Positions 45,632-56,896 of a stretch of DNA of 64,000 nucleotides are shown piece after piece. The position numbers were made by a program, and so were the translations under genes. This DNA comes from Agroathelia rolfsii (Eukaryota; Basidiomycota; Agaricomycetes; Amylocorticiales; Amylocorticiaceae). Each line of letters begins with the position of its first letter. Position 1 is the stretch's first letter. The notes under the pieces were generated by a model. The model worked only from the letters and a program-made list of their open reading frames with translations, was not told the origin of the DNA and made no database searches. The stretch spans positions 3,596,001-3,660,000 of the forward strand of contig JABRWF010000007.1 in NCBI GenBank assembly GCA_018343915.1. The letters run 5' to 3'.

Positions 45632-46031
45632 ATACTTGTGGAGCGAAGGCTCAACACAGGATTCTTGTTTTCTTCAAACTTAGGCACCAAGCGGAGTGCC
45701 TCTGGTAGCATAGTAATAAAAGTAATAAAAGAAATTTAATTGGTCAAGCAGTTTTACACTTTGGGTAAAGTGTCCCTAGAAGCAGCAGACTAACTCTGTG
45801 GTAGCGCCTTCGGGTAACAACACAAGGTTTCTCTGGAACGTGCAGATACTCCCAAGCCTAAATCTTAACAGGTTGAACTAGGTATTAGATCCTAGCCAAT
45901 TGCTTCTGCAAACAGTTCAGGACCAATTAAATCTTACAAATGAAAAGTATATAAAATGTTCTATGCTTGTGCTTATTTGTAGAGAATCGAATCTGCACAC
46001 TGGAGCGAGGCTTGACGGTGGTTTTAGGTTA
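45632..46031 (-). other. Element B 5' leader between PBS and gag
   Basis: About 400 bases with no ORF of note. The gag ATG at 45631 is the first with a long frame. Confidence 0.6.
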
Positions 46032-46042
46032 AGCTTTGACCT
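46032..46042 (-). promoter_or_regulatory. Primer-binding site of element B, self-primed type
   Basis: AGGTCAAAGCT on the element strand, starting 2 bases (TT) after the 5' LTR end. It is exactly complementary to AGCTTTGACCT in the same LTR (46599-46609, minus). No match to a tRNA 3' end (which would start TGG). Confidence 0.75.
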
Positions 46043-46044
46043 AA

Positions 46045-47047
46045 TGTCAAGGCTTGCGCTCTTGACTTAACCAAACGATGAAACCCTCTTGAAGGTACGA
46101 GGGTGGACTGTAAGGTCCCTTTTACATGTATGTATGTCTGGTTTTTAATAGGCGCGTACGTGCTCCTATTGCTATCCTTTGTAATAGTAACTTTGGAATC
46201 CTACTTTGCTTGGATCGCGTTTGGTACTCTAGCCTAGGGCTTCCCGTGTGCTCTCTTTGCGTCAAATAGTTTCCACAAAGTTTTCTTACTCGGAGTAGGC
46301 GGCTTAGCCCTCCGTACTCTACAAACGCCTAAGGGGTCTTGTTACTGCCCCTACCTAAATGAACAGGGTTTTGTCACGCGCAATTGCCTTGATGTATTGA
46401 GGACTTATGTTTCTTATCGACTTATGCCCTCTGATACTAGGGCTTACGTACTCTACTTAGATGCCCTTGAGGCCTTATACTAAATAGAAGAGAGAGAGTG
46501 TGTGGTGGTGGGCTAGGACGTGAATAAGCCTGAAGGCGAGATATATATTAGTTAGTATGTGTATACAAGAGAGAGGGTGCCCTTACCTGAAGGCAAGAAG
46601 GTCAAAGCTAAGGTTCAGGTAAGGGCTACATGCTTGTATTTATACATAAAACAAAGGGCCCGTATGCAGCCTTGATGGTCTGTGCACAGCGGGGTTCGTA
46701 AGCGGAAATGACAGTAATGCAGGGGCAGTGCTTTGTGCCTAAGTCTGATGAGCAACCGATCGGAATGATGAGTCTAGTACTCCTTAGTAATTGCACAGTG
46801 ATTGGAACGACCCTGGTTCCTGGGTCTAGACCTTTTGATGAAAAGGAATGATCTAGACTCCGCCTTCCTAATATACTCTTGTCACGAGCACTCCTGTCAC
46901 GTGGGGCTAACACAGCCAGTCATACGTGCGTCAAGATGTCGCCTGCAAGGTATTTTGTCCATATCTCAATGAGTAAAAATCGTAAAAATACAATAAAATT
47001 ATGTACAGGTCCGTAAGACAAAGGCGAAAAATGTCCAACTCATAACA
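46045..47047 (-). repeat. Element B 5' LTR
   Basis: 1003 bp. TATAAATA has its first base at 46644 on the minus strand; the 11-nt self-primer begins 35 nt on, at 46609. The primer lies in a hairpin formed by CCTGAA upstream and TTCAGG downstream. Confidence 0.92.
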
Positions 47048-47699
47048 ATTCCACATGCCAACTGGACTTCTCGATATCAATCCCCGAGTCGCCATGTGTC
47101 CCCACCAGTGGATCCTTCCTATCTGGGAAGATTGCACTTGGTCCCCACCATGATTGCGCTCTGATCAACAATCAGACTGCTGATGGTTCCAAAGAAAGGC
47201 ACCCCCACCTTTGTGCACAGCGTGGCACGACTACCAGAGCACGCAGTGCATGCTATTACTTATTGTCTTTATTGTTCTTCACCCATTTCTTTATTTATCT
47301 TTCTGCAACTACTGTACTCTAGTATATAGTACTGTACTTGATGTAGTAGATACAGTAGTTGGAAAATTAAGTGTGTATCGCCCTAACCCAGCCTACACCC
47401 GCTGCATAGCCAGTGGTCAACCTGTAGACTCAAGTGTCCTCGAGTATCTCGTTTTGTTCTCTTCCTCTGGCTTGTCATCTCCCGCTCTACGCCTGATCTC
47501 GCCGGACCTCCCGCTCAACCTGCCGTATGTCTGACTGCTCGCCATGCCACCTGTATCGCCGCAGGCCCCGAGATATCAAAGAGGCATCTCCACAAACCCA
47601 CAGGGCTGCCATCCGGCAGTAAGCAGCTTTAGTAGTTAGCGCCCTAGGGGCATTGCCGTACCGCCCGAGCTAGCTGTGAAGGCAGCTCTTGACACTAGG

Positions 47700-48178
47700 G
47701 CCCTGATAATACCTAGCATTTCCTTGTCCCAGATGTCGTAATTTTGTTCCGCGTCATTCATTGCTTGGGAAAGGAAAGCAATTGGGCACTAAGAGTTATT
47801 ACTTTGCTTCTGGAGCAGCACTGCCCCTGTGGCAAAGTTTGTGGCATCTGTTTCTAGCCGGGTTTCTGCCGTTTGTGAGTAGGCTCTGAGTACTGGAGCT
47901 AACATAAAGGCCTTTTTTAGATTGTCAAATGCTTCTTATTCTTCTGTATCCCATTTCCAGTCAACCTTTCCAGTTAAGCAATTCAATGGTTTGCAGATTT
48001 GAGCAAAGTTTTTGATGAAGCACCGGTAGTAGTTAGCTAAACCGTGGAATCATCAGACATCAGAGACCTTTTGGGGTATTGGCCATTCTAAGATGGCCCT
48101 GACCTTTTCTGGGGTCATGTGAATTGAGCCAAAAGATACCAAAGCTCCCAGGATGTCTACTTCAGGAACGTCATATTC
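47700..48178 (-). pseudogene. Element A RT thumb and RNase H piece
   Basis: Minus-strand fragment reading from FEYDVPEVDILGALVSFGSI through AILEWPIPQKVSD, YYRCFI, LTGKVDWKWDTEE and TDATNFATGAVLLQ to [20 protein letters not shown]. It continues into 37480 once D and B are removed. The N-terminal side joins the RT core at 56897 once element C is removed. Confidence 0.75.
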
Positions 48179-48183
48179 AAACT

Positions 48184-49168
48184 TGTTACAAGTCGCTCGT
48201 TGTACTATAATTTTATTTCGGATTTTTCATTATTTTTCTGAATTTTCTCTGATTTTTCTCTATTTTTTGAGGTATATATTGTATATTACATAAGTACACA
48301 TTCTGATGACTAAGCAAGTCATGTGACCAGTCAACCACGTGACTGGCCATCATGTGACCACTAGTCACGTGACATATTATGAAAGCAGAGTCTAGAACAA
48401 GGGTCCGGATCACAACACCACTTTAGACTCACTATAACAAATAATGGCGCAATATCACACCATACTTAGCATTACTGTGCACAGACCATGTAACGGCGTA
48501 CAGACCAGGTAGAATTAGTATATAACCCTGTAGTGCACCTACCTGAAGACCTCAGATTCGTTCTCTTCATCTTTAGGTAAGCACAGTAGTGCTTTGTATT
48601 AGATAAATACTGACATAATAAAACTTTGTCTTCAGAGCCCCTAAGAAAACCTCTTAAGGCGTGATAGCCTGTCTCTCCCCCTCTCTCTTTCCCACCCCAA
48701 ATCCTCTCTGCTTTGTGCTAGGAGGTAGCAAGCATACTTAGTGCTGCTTGCTATTTAGAGGTTGCTTGGTGCTCCTCTACGTTAGAATGCATAATACAGG
48801 TCCAGCCCATTGGGTAACCACTTGCATTTCTGTACACACGATTATAGTGCTCAGTGCACTCAAGCAAGCAAAGGCCTGGCCCTGAGCTTGTCGCAGTTAA
48901 GATACATCGCACGCCTAGTGGCATACACAAGACAGTTTGTATTCTGAGTGTAGACCTTGCTTGAAAGTCTAGTAGACTTGGAGTAAAGCCTGGTGACATA
49001 AAGACTTGAACTTGCATGATAGCTACAACAGCGCAAAGAAGTGTACACCCGCGTGTCCCTAGCCTTGGGAGTTGTAAAACAGCCATTACTTGGCTACCCC
49101 GTACCTTTGAGGGGTTGACGTAGGCTTAGGTTGAGTTTTAGTGACAAGAGTCAGGTGTGCTCTTGACA
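48184..49168 (+). repeat. Element C 5' LTR
   Basis: 985 bp, TGTTACAAGTCGC..TCTTGACA. U3 holds four CAYGTGAC motifs (48318-48372) and repeats of a CACAGACC unit. TATATAA starts at 48519; the self-primer AGATTCGTTCT starts at 48554 (35 nt). Confidence 0.92.
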
Positions 49169-49170
49169 TT

Positions 49171-49181
49171 AGAACGAATCT
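49171..49181 (+). promoter_or_regulatory. Primer-binding site of element C, self-primed type
   Basis: AGAACGAATCT, 2 bases (TT) after the LTR. It is exactly complementary to AGATTCGTTCT in the LTR at 48554-48564. Both LTR block and PBS differ from element B, yet stay complementary. Confidence 0.78.
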
Positions 49182-49576
49182 CCCCCACCATTTTTCTGCA
49201 CTAGTTGCTTTGTGCACTAGAGGAGGTGTAACGAGCCTCATTATTTGAAGCAAAAGAACAAACTACATACACAAATTTAGTAAACTACCATGGTTACTTT
49301 ACATACAAAAAGTAGTAGTCTTCAACTTTCGCACGTTTCTTTATTTTGGGAAATTCTTGGCTAGCTTGCACTTGGTGTTAGAAAACCAAGGGTGCATCAG
49401 TTTTCACAAGCTATTAAAGGGAACAAAACCCGAGTGGATAGACGTGAAAGGCTCCGGCTGACACAAGTAGCCCATATAAAGTAAACCATTTAAAGTAGAA
49501 TAGGCCTAGCTTCAAGGGCAAAAACAAATTTTTATATACAAATCCATTTTGGGAGTCTCTAGTTTTACTGTCAAGC
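49182..49576 (+). other. Element C 5' leader
   Basis: About 400 bases before gag. No ORF or repeat seen. Confidence 0.5.
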
Positions 49577-50863
49577 TTGCCCACCATTTCACACCCAAAC
49601 CCACCACAAGAACCCACTCCCCCTCAACCTGAGTCAGAAGCAGATTCCTCTGAAGCAGAATCATCTGAAGAGGAGTCTTCTGATGAAGAAAACCCTACAT
49701 TCTTCCCTCCGTTTCCATCCGCACATACCTCCGCACACAACTCCCCTCGCCCCCAATCACCAATGGCACAACAAGTCGACAATGCTGCCTTAATGCAGCA
49801 GCTCATCCAAAACCAAACAATGATGATGCAATGGATGCAGCAGTAAAGCGAGTTGCAAGGCAAGCCTAAAGAAATAGGGCATGCACCACCAACTTTCAAT
49901 GGACAATGGATTAATTACCATCTATTTCTTCAAAAATTCCAAGCCTACCTTGAGTTGAACCCAAGGGTATACGTTACGGATGAGAAGAAGGTCAAGTACC
50001 TTTTGGGGTTAATAGTGGAAGGCGCCACGGCCTGGTCCAGCCTGTGGTATACTGAATTAGGACTGCAAAACCGGGTACCTGGGCCCGTAACATACCAGGA
50101 AGTAATTGAAAGCTTCAAATCCCTATTTGGAGCATTTGATGAAAAAGTGGTAGCAAGAGACCAGCTGCGTCACCTGCGACAAAGCACTACATCTACAAGA
50201 AATTTTGGGATAGCCTTCATGTTGCTAGGTAAAAGGACAGGGTTGTCTGATGATGACCTCCAAGAAAAGTACCTGGAGAGGATGAACATCAAGCTACAAC
50301 GTATTATCACAGGCTGGGATAGGGATACCTCAACCCTAACCAAGTTGATGAATGCAGCACACGATGCAGAAGTCAATTTGATGAAAGAAGAAATGTTGTC
50401 CAGTAAAAGATACTGGTACAACAATAATCCCCAGTCAGATCTCCAGCAAAATGATCCCGATGCAATGGATATTTTGTCTACCATATTGGGAAGGACACCC
50501 AATACATCAAAAAACCCATTCCTGAGTGCAGGTCCTGCTCAGCAGACCTCCCCGTTGCAAGTGGCTGCAACGCAAAATAACCCGACCACATAATCCAATA
50601 ACCCATTCAGGCAAAAAGACATCATCTGTTATAACTGCCAAAAGAAAGGGCATATAGCACGGGACTGTAGAAGTCCAAAAGCTGACAAGGGCAGCTCAAA
50701 CAACCCTTTCCAAAAAGTGGCAGCGGTATCCACACCAACACCAACGCCACCACCAATGACTTAAGGCCCAACTAGCAGCCCAATGACCCAGGATGACATG
50801 TTCAATATGATCCAGGAACAGGGTCAAATAATTGCAGCCCTCAAAGACAAGTTGGGTTTTTAA
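49577..50863 (+). pseudogene. Element C gag with three nonsense codons
   Basis: One frame of about 425 codons broken by TAA at about 49844, 50591 and 50762, each one C-to-T step from CAA. Acidic Ser-rich N-terminus (EADSSEAESSEEESSDEE), MMMQWMQQ, capsid-like core with FNGQWINYHLFLQKFQAYLE, and a CCHC knuckle CYNCQKKGHIARDC. The C-terminus AALKDKLGF ends at TAA 50861-50863. The start is uncertain; the first codon of the open stretch is TTG. Confidence 0.8.
50854..50860 (+). promoter_or_regulatory. -1 ribosomal frameshift heptamer, element C
   Basis: G GGT TTT directly followed by the gag stop TAA. The -1 frame continues LNRSEYAANATDQFVQNKMS into the protease. Confidence 0.72.
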
Positions 50864-53127
50864 ATCGGTCAGAGTATGCGGCCAATGCTACTGACCAATT
50901 TGTACAAAATAAAATGTCTTCTATTTTCACATCTCCTTCCTTTTCTATTTCTGCTTCTTCTGTACAAGGTGTGCATGAACAACACCTGAATATACCTATT
51001 ACGTTCCATGGACATTTCTCTACTATCTCTCTATCAGCTATGATCGATTCTGGAGCCACCTCCACCTTCATAAATAAAAAATTTGTAAAAAAACACAATA
51101 TAAAAACATCACCGTTACATAAAAAAATTCCTTTGTATAACATAGACAACTCCCCCAATGCAATTGGTTTCATTTCAGAATATGTCACCCTTTTGACTCA
51201 GATAGGACAAGAAAAACAACAACTAGTATTTCTGGTAGTAGACATTGGTACCGAGGATGTAATCTTAGGTATTGATTGGCTAAGACTAGAAAACCCCATC
51301 ATTAATTGGAAAAAGGGAAATGTAACTTTAATGGACAATTTACTAAAAGATAAGGAATACAAAAAAATCAATAAAATCATAAAAGATGAGGAATCTCCTC
51401 CAAAATTGGCAGCAATATCGGGTTTGCCACCCCAATACCAACAACACACCAGGGTATTCTTAGAAGCTGAGTCTCAGCGATTTCCTACCAGTAAACCATA
51501 TGACTACAAAATCAAATTGGTAGAAGGAGTAGAGATGAAACGAGCCAAGGTATACCCCCTGTCAATCCCGGAGTTAAAAGAGCTAGATGCGTACTTGGAG
51601 GAAAATCTGGCAAAAGGTTATATAAGAAAATCCCAAAGCCCTTATACCTCACCTTTCTTTTTCATACCCAAGAAAAATGGAAAATTAAGGCCTATAGTGA
51701 ATTATCGTCAACTAAATAATATCACTATAAAAAACTCCTATCCATTACCACTTATTTCCTCTATTGTTAACAGGCTCTCTAGGGCTAAAATATTCACCAA
51801 ATTGGATCTGTGATGGGGATACAATAATGTACTTATCAAAGAAGGACACCAGGAGTGGGCAGCATTCATAACCCCTCGAGGACTCTTTGAACCCCTAGTA
51901 ATGACTTTTGGTTTATGCAACGCCCCAGCCACATTCCAAGCCATGATGGACGAAATATTTGCAGACCTAATTGCGCAAGGATTAGTGTATGTATACATAG
52001 ATGACATCATAATTGCCACTGCCGACCTGGAAGAACATCAAAAACTGGTACATGAGGTTTTGAAGAGGTTAGCGGAAAATGACCTATTTGCAAACCTAGA
52101 AAAATGCCTATTCGAAGTACCAGAGGTGGAATTCCTAGGCGTGATAATTAGCTACAACTGCATACAAATGACCAATGAAAAGGTGCAAGCAATCTTAGAC
52201 TGGCCTGTCCCTAAAACGGTCAAAGATGTGCAGAAATTCCGAGGTCTAGCTAATTATTACCGAAGGTTTATCAAAGGGTTCAGCAATATTACTAAACCCC
52301 TTGATAAATTAACTGGCAAAGGCACCTGGAAATGGGAAGAAGAGGAACAGCAATCATTTGACGCTCTCAAAAAGGCCTTCACTACAGCCCCAGTATTGGC
52401 AATATACGACCATCAGAGAGAAAGTTGAATTGAGACTGACGCCTCGGGTTACGCAACTGGTGGAGTTTTCTCCCAGTTACAGGACGACGGTGAATGGCAC
52501 CCCATTGCTTTCCACTCTAAATCCATGGATGATGCTCAACGAAACTATGACATCTGGGATAAGGAGATGCTGGCAATTATTTGAGCATTGGAAGAATGGC
52601 GTCATTATATCATTGGGTTACCAAAACCGGTGGAAATTTGGTTAGATCATAAGAATTTGGAATATTGGGCAATGAGTCAACATCTAAGTTGTTGACAAGC
52701 ATGTTGGTATAGGATCCTGCAAGAGTATAACTTCACTCTATGCTACAAGAAAGGATCAACCAATGGACGAGCAGATGCCTTATCCCGATGACCAGATTTC
52801 TATACGGAAGAATCCCAGGATAACCTCAATGTTACTGTGTTGTAACTATCCCATTTTAAGATCATGGCATCAAAGAGAGGGCATGTCTTAGTTGAAGGAG
52901 AAAAGGAGATCTTGGCAGAAATTAGACGGGAGAGCACCAAGTTGCTGGAATCCCTCTATCAGATTGTCAAGATAGGTCCACGACAAATTGCCTTGGGTTT
53001 ACAGGATTGGGAAATGGAGGATGGACTAGTGCTATATAAAGAAAAAGTATTTGTACCCCCTAACAAGAATTTGAAAGAAAAAATCTTAGCCAAATACCAT
53101 GATTCAGCACTAGCAGGACATCCAGGA
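50862..53127 (+). pseudogene. Element C protease, RT, RNase H, integrase start
   Basis: Protease AMIDSGATSTFIN (active site intact) and ILGIDWLRLENPIINW; RT with FFIPKKNGKLRPIVNYRQLN, KLDL followed by TGA at 51811, MTFGLCNAPATFQAMMDEIF, catalytic VYIDDIIIATAD, GLANYYRRFI; RNase H ETDASGYATGG and LDHKNLEYW. Stops at about 52426, 52582, 52693 and 52788 replace Arg (CGA to TGA). In SC*QACW two neighbouring Arg codons also became Cys. The integrase zinc motif starts at HDSALAGHPGCHK and is cut by the family F LTR. Confidence 0.83.
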
Positions 53128-53981
53128 TGTCATAAGTTGATCTTATGGCCTATCTTGTTCTCCTAATTTTTCTATATTTTCTACTATTTTTCTTGAATTT
53201 ATATCTTTTGATTTGAGTACATAGGCTTTATTTCTTTATTTTTGGTTTATTGCTGCTTTGTTCATATGGTACTGTACTTCATTTGGGTTTGCTTCCTGAT
53301 CTTCTGATGTACATCATTGATTTGCTTCTTCCATCTCTAATGCTTCTCTCATCTTTAATCTTTCCCATACTGTACTTCTGTTCTAACTCCTCTGATCCTT
53401 TCTCTTTCCTTTCTTCTATTTCCCTTGATGTGGAGTTAAGGACTATTCTTAGAGTACTTGTAAACAGTATATAGAGGCCTACCCTTGGGGCCTTTGCAAT
53501 CCAGCTTGACCACCTTTTGCCCTCTGAGTTATTCTCACTCACACCTGAAAGTTCTCATCTCCCACTCTCTCTCTTGTGTGTTTTACCCCCCCCCCATCAT
53601 CATCTTTGAATTGTTATACCTGGACCCCAAGGTTAAGGGGATATGCTATGACTCCATGCTCTAAGGGAGTATAATACTGAGTGAAAGCATGTGTCACCAT
53701 GATGTGTGAACATGGACTCCTAGGATCAGGGAGTATAAAGAATTGTGTCTAGTCCAAGACAGCATGTCCCATCTGGCAAAGGGACTTTAAAGAATACCAG
53801 TGATTATATGTTGCATGGAAGCCTTCATGAAACAGTGGGAGACCTTGCCTCTAGGTCTTTAAACATGAGTTGCACCTCCCTACTGGGGGAGATTAAAGAT
53901 ATCAGTAGTACCCCCCCCCTTTACCTAGCCTTCCTAGGCTAGATGTGTTTGGTTGGTTTGAGTCATGAGTGACCCATGACA
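53128..53981 (+). repeat. Family F solo LTR in element C
   Basis: 854 bp, TGTCATAAGTTGATC..CCCATGACA, with flanking 5-mers CAGGA (53123-53127) and TAGGA (53982-53986), one C/T apart. TATATAG starts at 53468 and AGCTTGACCAC starts 35 nt later (53503). It has a run of 9 C in the U5 side. It interrupts the integrase. Confidence 0.88.
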
Positions 53982-53986
53982 TAGGA

Positions 53987-55252
53987 CGCGCAAAAACTCT
54001 AGAGCTTATAAGTAGAAACTACTATTGGATTAATATGACAAAAGAAATAAACCAATATATAGATTCTTGCCTATTATGTCAAGCGAATAAGCCTAGTCAA
54101 CAAGCGTTACCCAGTTTACTTCAACCCCTCCCTGTGCCAGGCAAACCATGGGAACATGTAACCTCGGATTTGATTGTTAAATTACCTAAGTCACAGGGAT
54201 TTGACTCAATTCTGGTGGTAGTAGATAGGCTGACAAAACTGGCGCATTTCATACCAACCAATGAAAACATCTCTGCCAAAGACGTAGCCGAACTATATGT
54301 TAAAAATGTGTTTAAACTTCATGGTACACCATCAACTTGGACCTCGGATTGTGGCCCCTAATTTGCAAGTCAGGTGATGAAAGATATACATGCAAGCCTA
54401 CATATCAAAATGGCGTTGTCTACAGCATATCATCCACAAAGCAATGGGCAAACCGAGCGTGTAAATCAGGAGGTAGAACAGTACCTCAGGATTTTCTGCA
54501 ATCACCGACAGACAAATTGGGTGGATTGGCTGCCTTATGCAGAATTTATGCATAACAATAGGAGAAATGAGAGTACATGCACAAGTGCTTTTGAGCTCAC
54601 TTATGGTTATGTCCCAAATTGGGAAGCCAAAGATATCCAAGACCCAACTCCAGGAGCCTTCAACTGGATAGAAAATGCCAAGGAGGCATGAAAAGAGGCT
54701 CAGGCAGCATTAGGGATGGCAAGGGAACAAATAGAACAATTATACAACAAAGGAAAAAAGATGTTCCCTGACATTGAGGAAGGACAGGAAGTTTGGCTTA
54801 ATACACAAAACCTAAAACTTGATAGACCATCCAAAAAATTAAGTCAAAAATGGATTGGACCCTACAAAGTACAAAGGAAGCTGAATGACCTAAATTACCA
54901 ACTAGACCTTCCAGATAACCTTAGGATTCACAATGTCTTCCATGTCCACCTACTAAAGCCCCATCATGCCTCAGACCATCACCAGAAACCGTTGCCCCCA
55001 GTAGAAGTGGAGGGAGAAGAAGAGTATGAAATGGAAGAAGTACTTAATTCAAGGTTGCGGCGTGGAAAACTGGAGTTCTTGGTTACCTGGAAAGGATATC
55101 CAGGGGAACAAACCTGGGTCAGAGAATCTGATATGCATGCAGACGATGCCATTAAAGATTTCTACAAATCCAATCCAAGTGCACCAAGAAAGATCAGTGC
55201 AGCAACCTTGGGTCTCCTACCCTTTCAAAGCTGGGACAACTTGACGGAATAG
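53987..55252 (+). pseudogene. Element C integrase and chromodomain
   Basis: Remaining zinc motif CLLCQANK, core VTSDLIVKLP, TWTSDCGP then TAA (for CAA), the Glu region QTERVNQEVEQYLR, a TGA at about 54689, a GPY/F module KWIGPYKVQRKL with HNVFHVHLLKPH, and a chromodomain LEFLVTWKGYPGEQTWVRES. SDRG has become SDCG (CpG transition). The stop is at 55250-55252. Confidence 0.82.
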
Positions 55253-55287
55253 CAACCCGAGGCGGATTGCCCCTAAGAAGGGGGTAA

Positions 55288-56891
55288 TGTTACGAGTCGC
55301 TCATTGTACTATAATTTTATTTCGGATTTTTCATTATTTTTCTGAATTTTCTCTGAATTTTCTCTATTTTTTGAGGTATATATTGTATATTACATAAGCA
55401 CACATTCTGATGACTAAGCAAGTCATGTGACCAGTCAACCACGTGACTGGCCATCATGTGACCACTAGTCATGTGACATATTATGAAAGCAGAGTCTAGA
55501 ACAAGGGTCCGGATCACAACACCAATTTAGACTCATGTTATGAGTTGGACTTTTGTACTATAAATTTTTTGTTATTATTCAAACAATGTATTATATTTCT
55601 TTTCATTTTCTTTTATTATATTACCCTCAGAGCGTGGTCTGTAGGCAGTGAGCAGTCCTATGATTGGCCCTCATGTGACTAAGCCACACGCTACAGGAGT
55701 AATCGTGAGTTGTGCATTTCCTGTTCACCATTCCGCACAACTCTGGAGTACAAACCTCTGATCACTGACCGATTCCTAATGGATACTGGTTCCGCTACAC
55801 ACCTCCAAGCTTCTGCTCCCAAGCTCCTGCGGAGCTCCGCTCCTGAGCGCGGAACCTCCGGAAGTGTTGTATCTCCGCATGGCTGCCCATCGGAGTTAGG
55901 GAAAAGGTCTTCCCCCACATACCCTACTTTCTCTTTGTCTTTCCTCCGCGTCGGAACTAGCGCGGAGCTTTCGTAGTAGTATAAGTAGTGTATGTAACTT
56001 GTCCTGAAAGGCCAGCTTTGACCTCTTCGCCTTCAGGTAAGTATTCAGGTTGTATTCCATTAAAGTAGATTACTAATAAAACCTTTGCCTTCAGGGTTCA
56101 TTTACCTCCGGGCCTAGCCCAGCGTCTTAGCGCAACAGCACATTCAATTAGTAGGGTGAAATTCCCTAGATTACTTAGTTAGACATGTGACGCGTGAATC
56201 GGAAGTTCCGGAACCTCTGCTCCCCTCCGACTTAAGTCTCCAGAAGCTTTGTAAGGCGTAAGCAGAGTACCCTTACCACCCTCAATAGATAAAGGGGTTT
56301 GTGTAGTGTGGGAAAACTTGCGACTTAGGTACTTTATTTAGTGGCAGGAGGTTACTCTGATTATCTCCGCATAGTCAAGAGTGATCCCTTAACATCTCTC
56401 CCCCTCTCTCTCTCCCACCCCAAATCCTCTCTGCTTTGTACTAGGAGGTAGCAAGCATGCTTAGTGCTGCTTGCTGTTTAGAGGTTGCTTGGTGCTCCTC
56501 TACGTTAGAATGTATAATACAGGTCCAGCCCATTGGGTGACCACTTGCGTTTCTGTACATATGATTATAGTGCTCAGTGCACTCAAGCAAGCAAAGGCCT
56601 GGCCCCAAGCTTGTCGCGGTTAAGATACATCGCATGCCTAGTGGCATACACAAGACAGTTTGTGTTCTGAGTGTAGACCTCGCTTGAAAGTCTAGTAGAC
56701 TTGGAGTAAAGCCTGGTGACATAAAGACTTGAACTTGCGTAATAGTTGTGACAGCGCAAGGAAGTGTATACCCACGCGTCCCTAGCCTTGGGAGTTGTAA
56801 AACAGCCGTTACTTGGCTACCCCGTACCTTTGAGGGGTTGACGTAGGCTTAGGTTGAGTTTTAGTGACAAGAGTCAGGTGTGCTCTTGACA
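55288..56891 (+). repeat. Element C 3' LTR, interrupted and partly deleted
   Basis: 55288-55535 and 56395-56891 match the two ends of the 5' LTR. About 240 bp that correspond to 48433-48673, including TATA and self-primer, are missing where the family E LTR sits. Confidence 0.85.
55536..56394 (+). repeat. Family E LTR
   Basis: 859 bp, TGTTATGAGTTGG..CCCTTAACA, a relative of family A (shared GGCCCTCAYGTG and CCTGAA..CTTCAGG parts). TATAAGTA starts 34 nt before AGCTTTGACCT. U3 contains repeated GCGGAGC/GCTCCGC-like palindromic pieces absent from family A. The flanks (ACTCA, TCTCT) are not duplicates. Confidence 0.8.
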
Positions 56892-56896
56892 GAACT

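Larger units (their letters stand above)
37718..47047 (-). mobile_element. Complete Ty3/gypsy chromovirus, element B
   Basis: A full-length element on the minus strand with two 1003-bp LTRs, flanked by the 5-bp duplication ATTCC (37713-37717 and 47048-47052). Two solo LTRs sit inside it (38769-39749 and 42713-43562), so the original length was about 7.5 kb. The order gag, protease, RT, RNase H, integrase, chromodomain is that of Tf1/sushi-like chromoviruses. The polypurine tract GAGAAGGGGGTAA directly precedes the 3' LTR. The coding frame is broken by several transitions, so it is not autonomous. Confidence 0.92.
37486..47694 (+). repeat. Family D solo LTR, split by element B
   Basis: The LTR occupies 37486-37717 and 47053-47694 (about 874 bp once B is removed). 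It starts TGTTACAACCCG and ends CTCTTGACA. Its own 5-bp duplication is CTAGG (37481-37485 and 47695-47699), sitting inside the RNase H region of element A. No internal D sequence is present, so it is a solo LTR that later received element B. It has a TATATAG at about 47325 but lacks the 35-nt/self-primer arrangement of families A, B, C and F. Confidence 0.82.
48184..56891 (+). mobile_element. Complete Ty3/gypsy chromovirus, element C
   Basis: A plus-strand element inserted in the RT of element A. The flanking 5-mers are AAACT (48179-48183) and GAACT (56892-56896), one transition apart. 5' LTR 48184-49168; 3' LTR 55288-55535 plus 56395-56891. It contains a family F solo LTR (53128-53981) and a family E LTR inside its 3' LTR. 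The polypurine tract AAGAAGGGGGTAA precedes the 3' LTR. The RT box is the intact YIDD, but many CAA/CGA codons became stops. Confidence 0.9.

Noticed and set aside
53250..53474. Hydrophobic ORF within 53128-53981, repeated at 61854-62111 and 60133-60372
   Set aside because: It lies entirely in family F LTRs, on either strand depending on copy, and reflects pyrimidine-rich U3 sequence, not a membrane protein.
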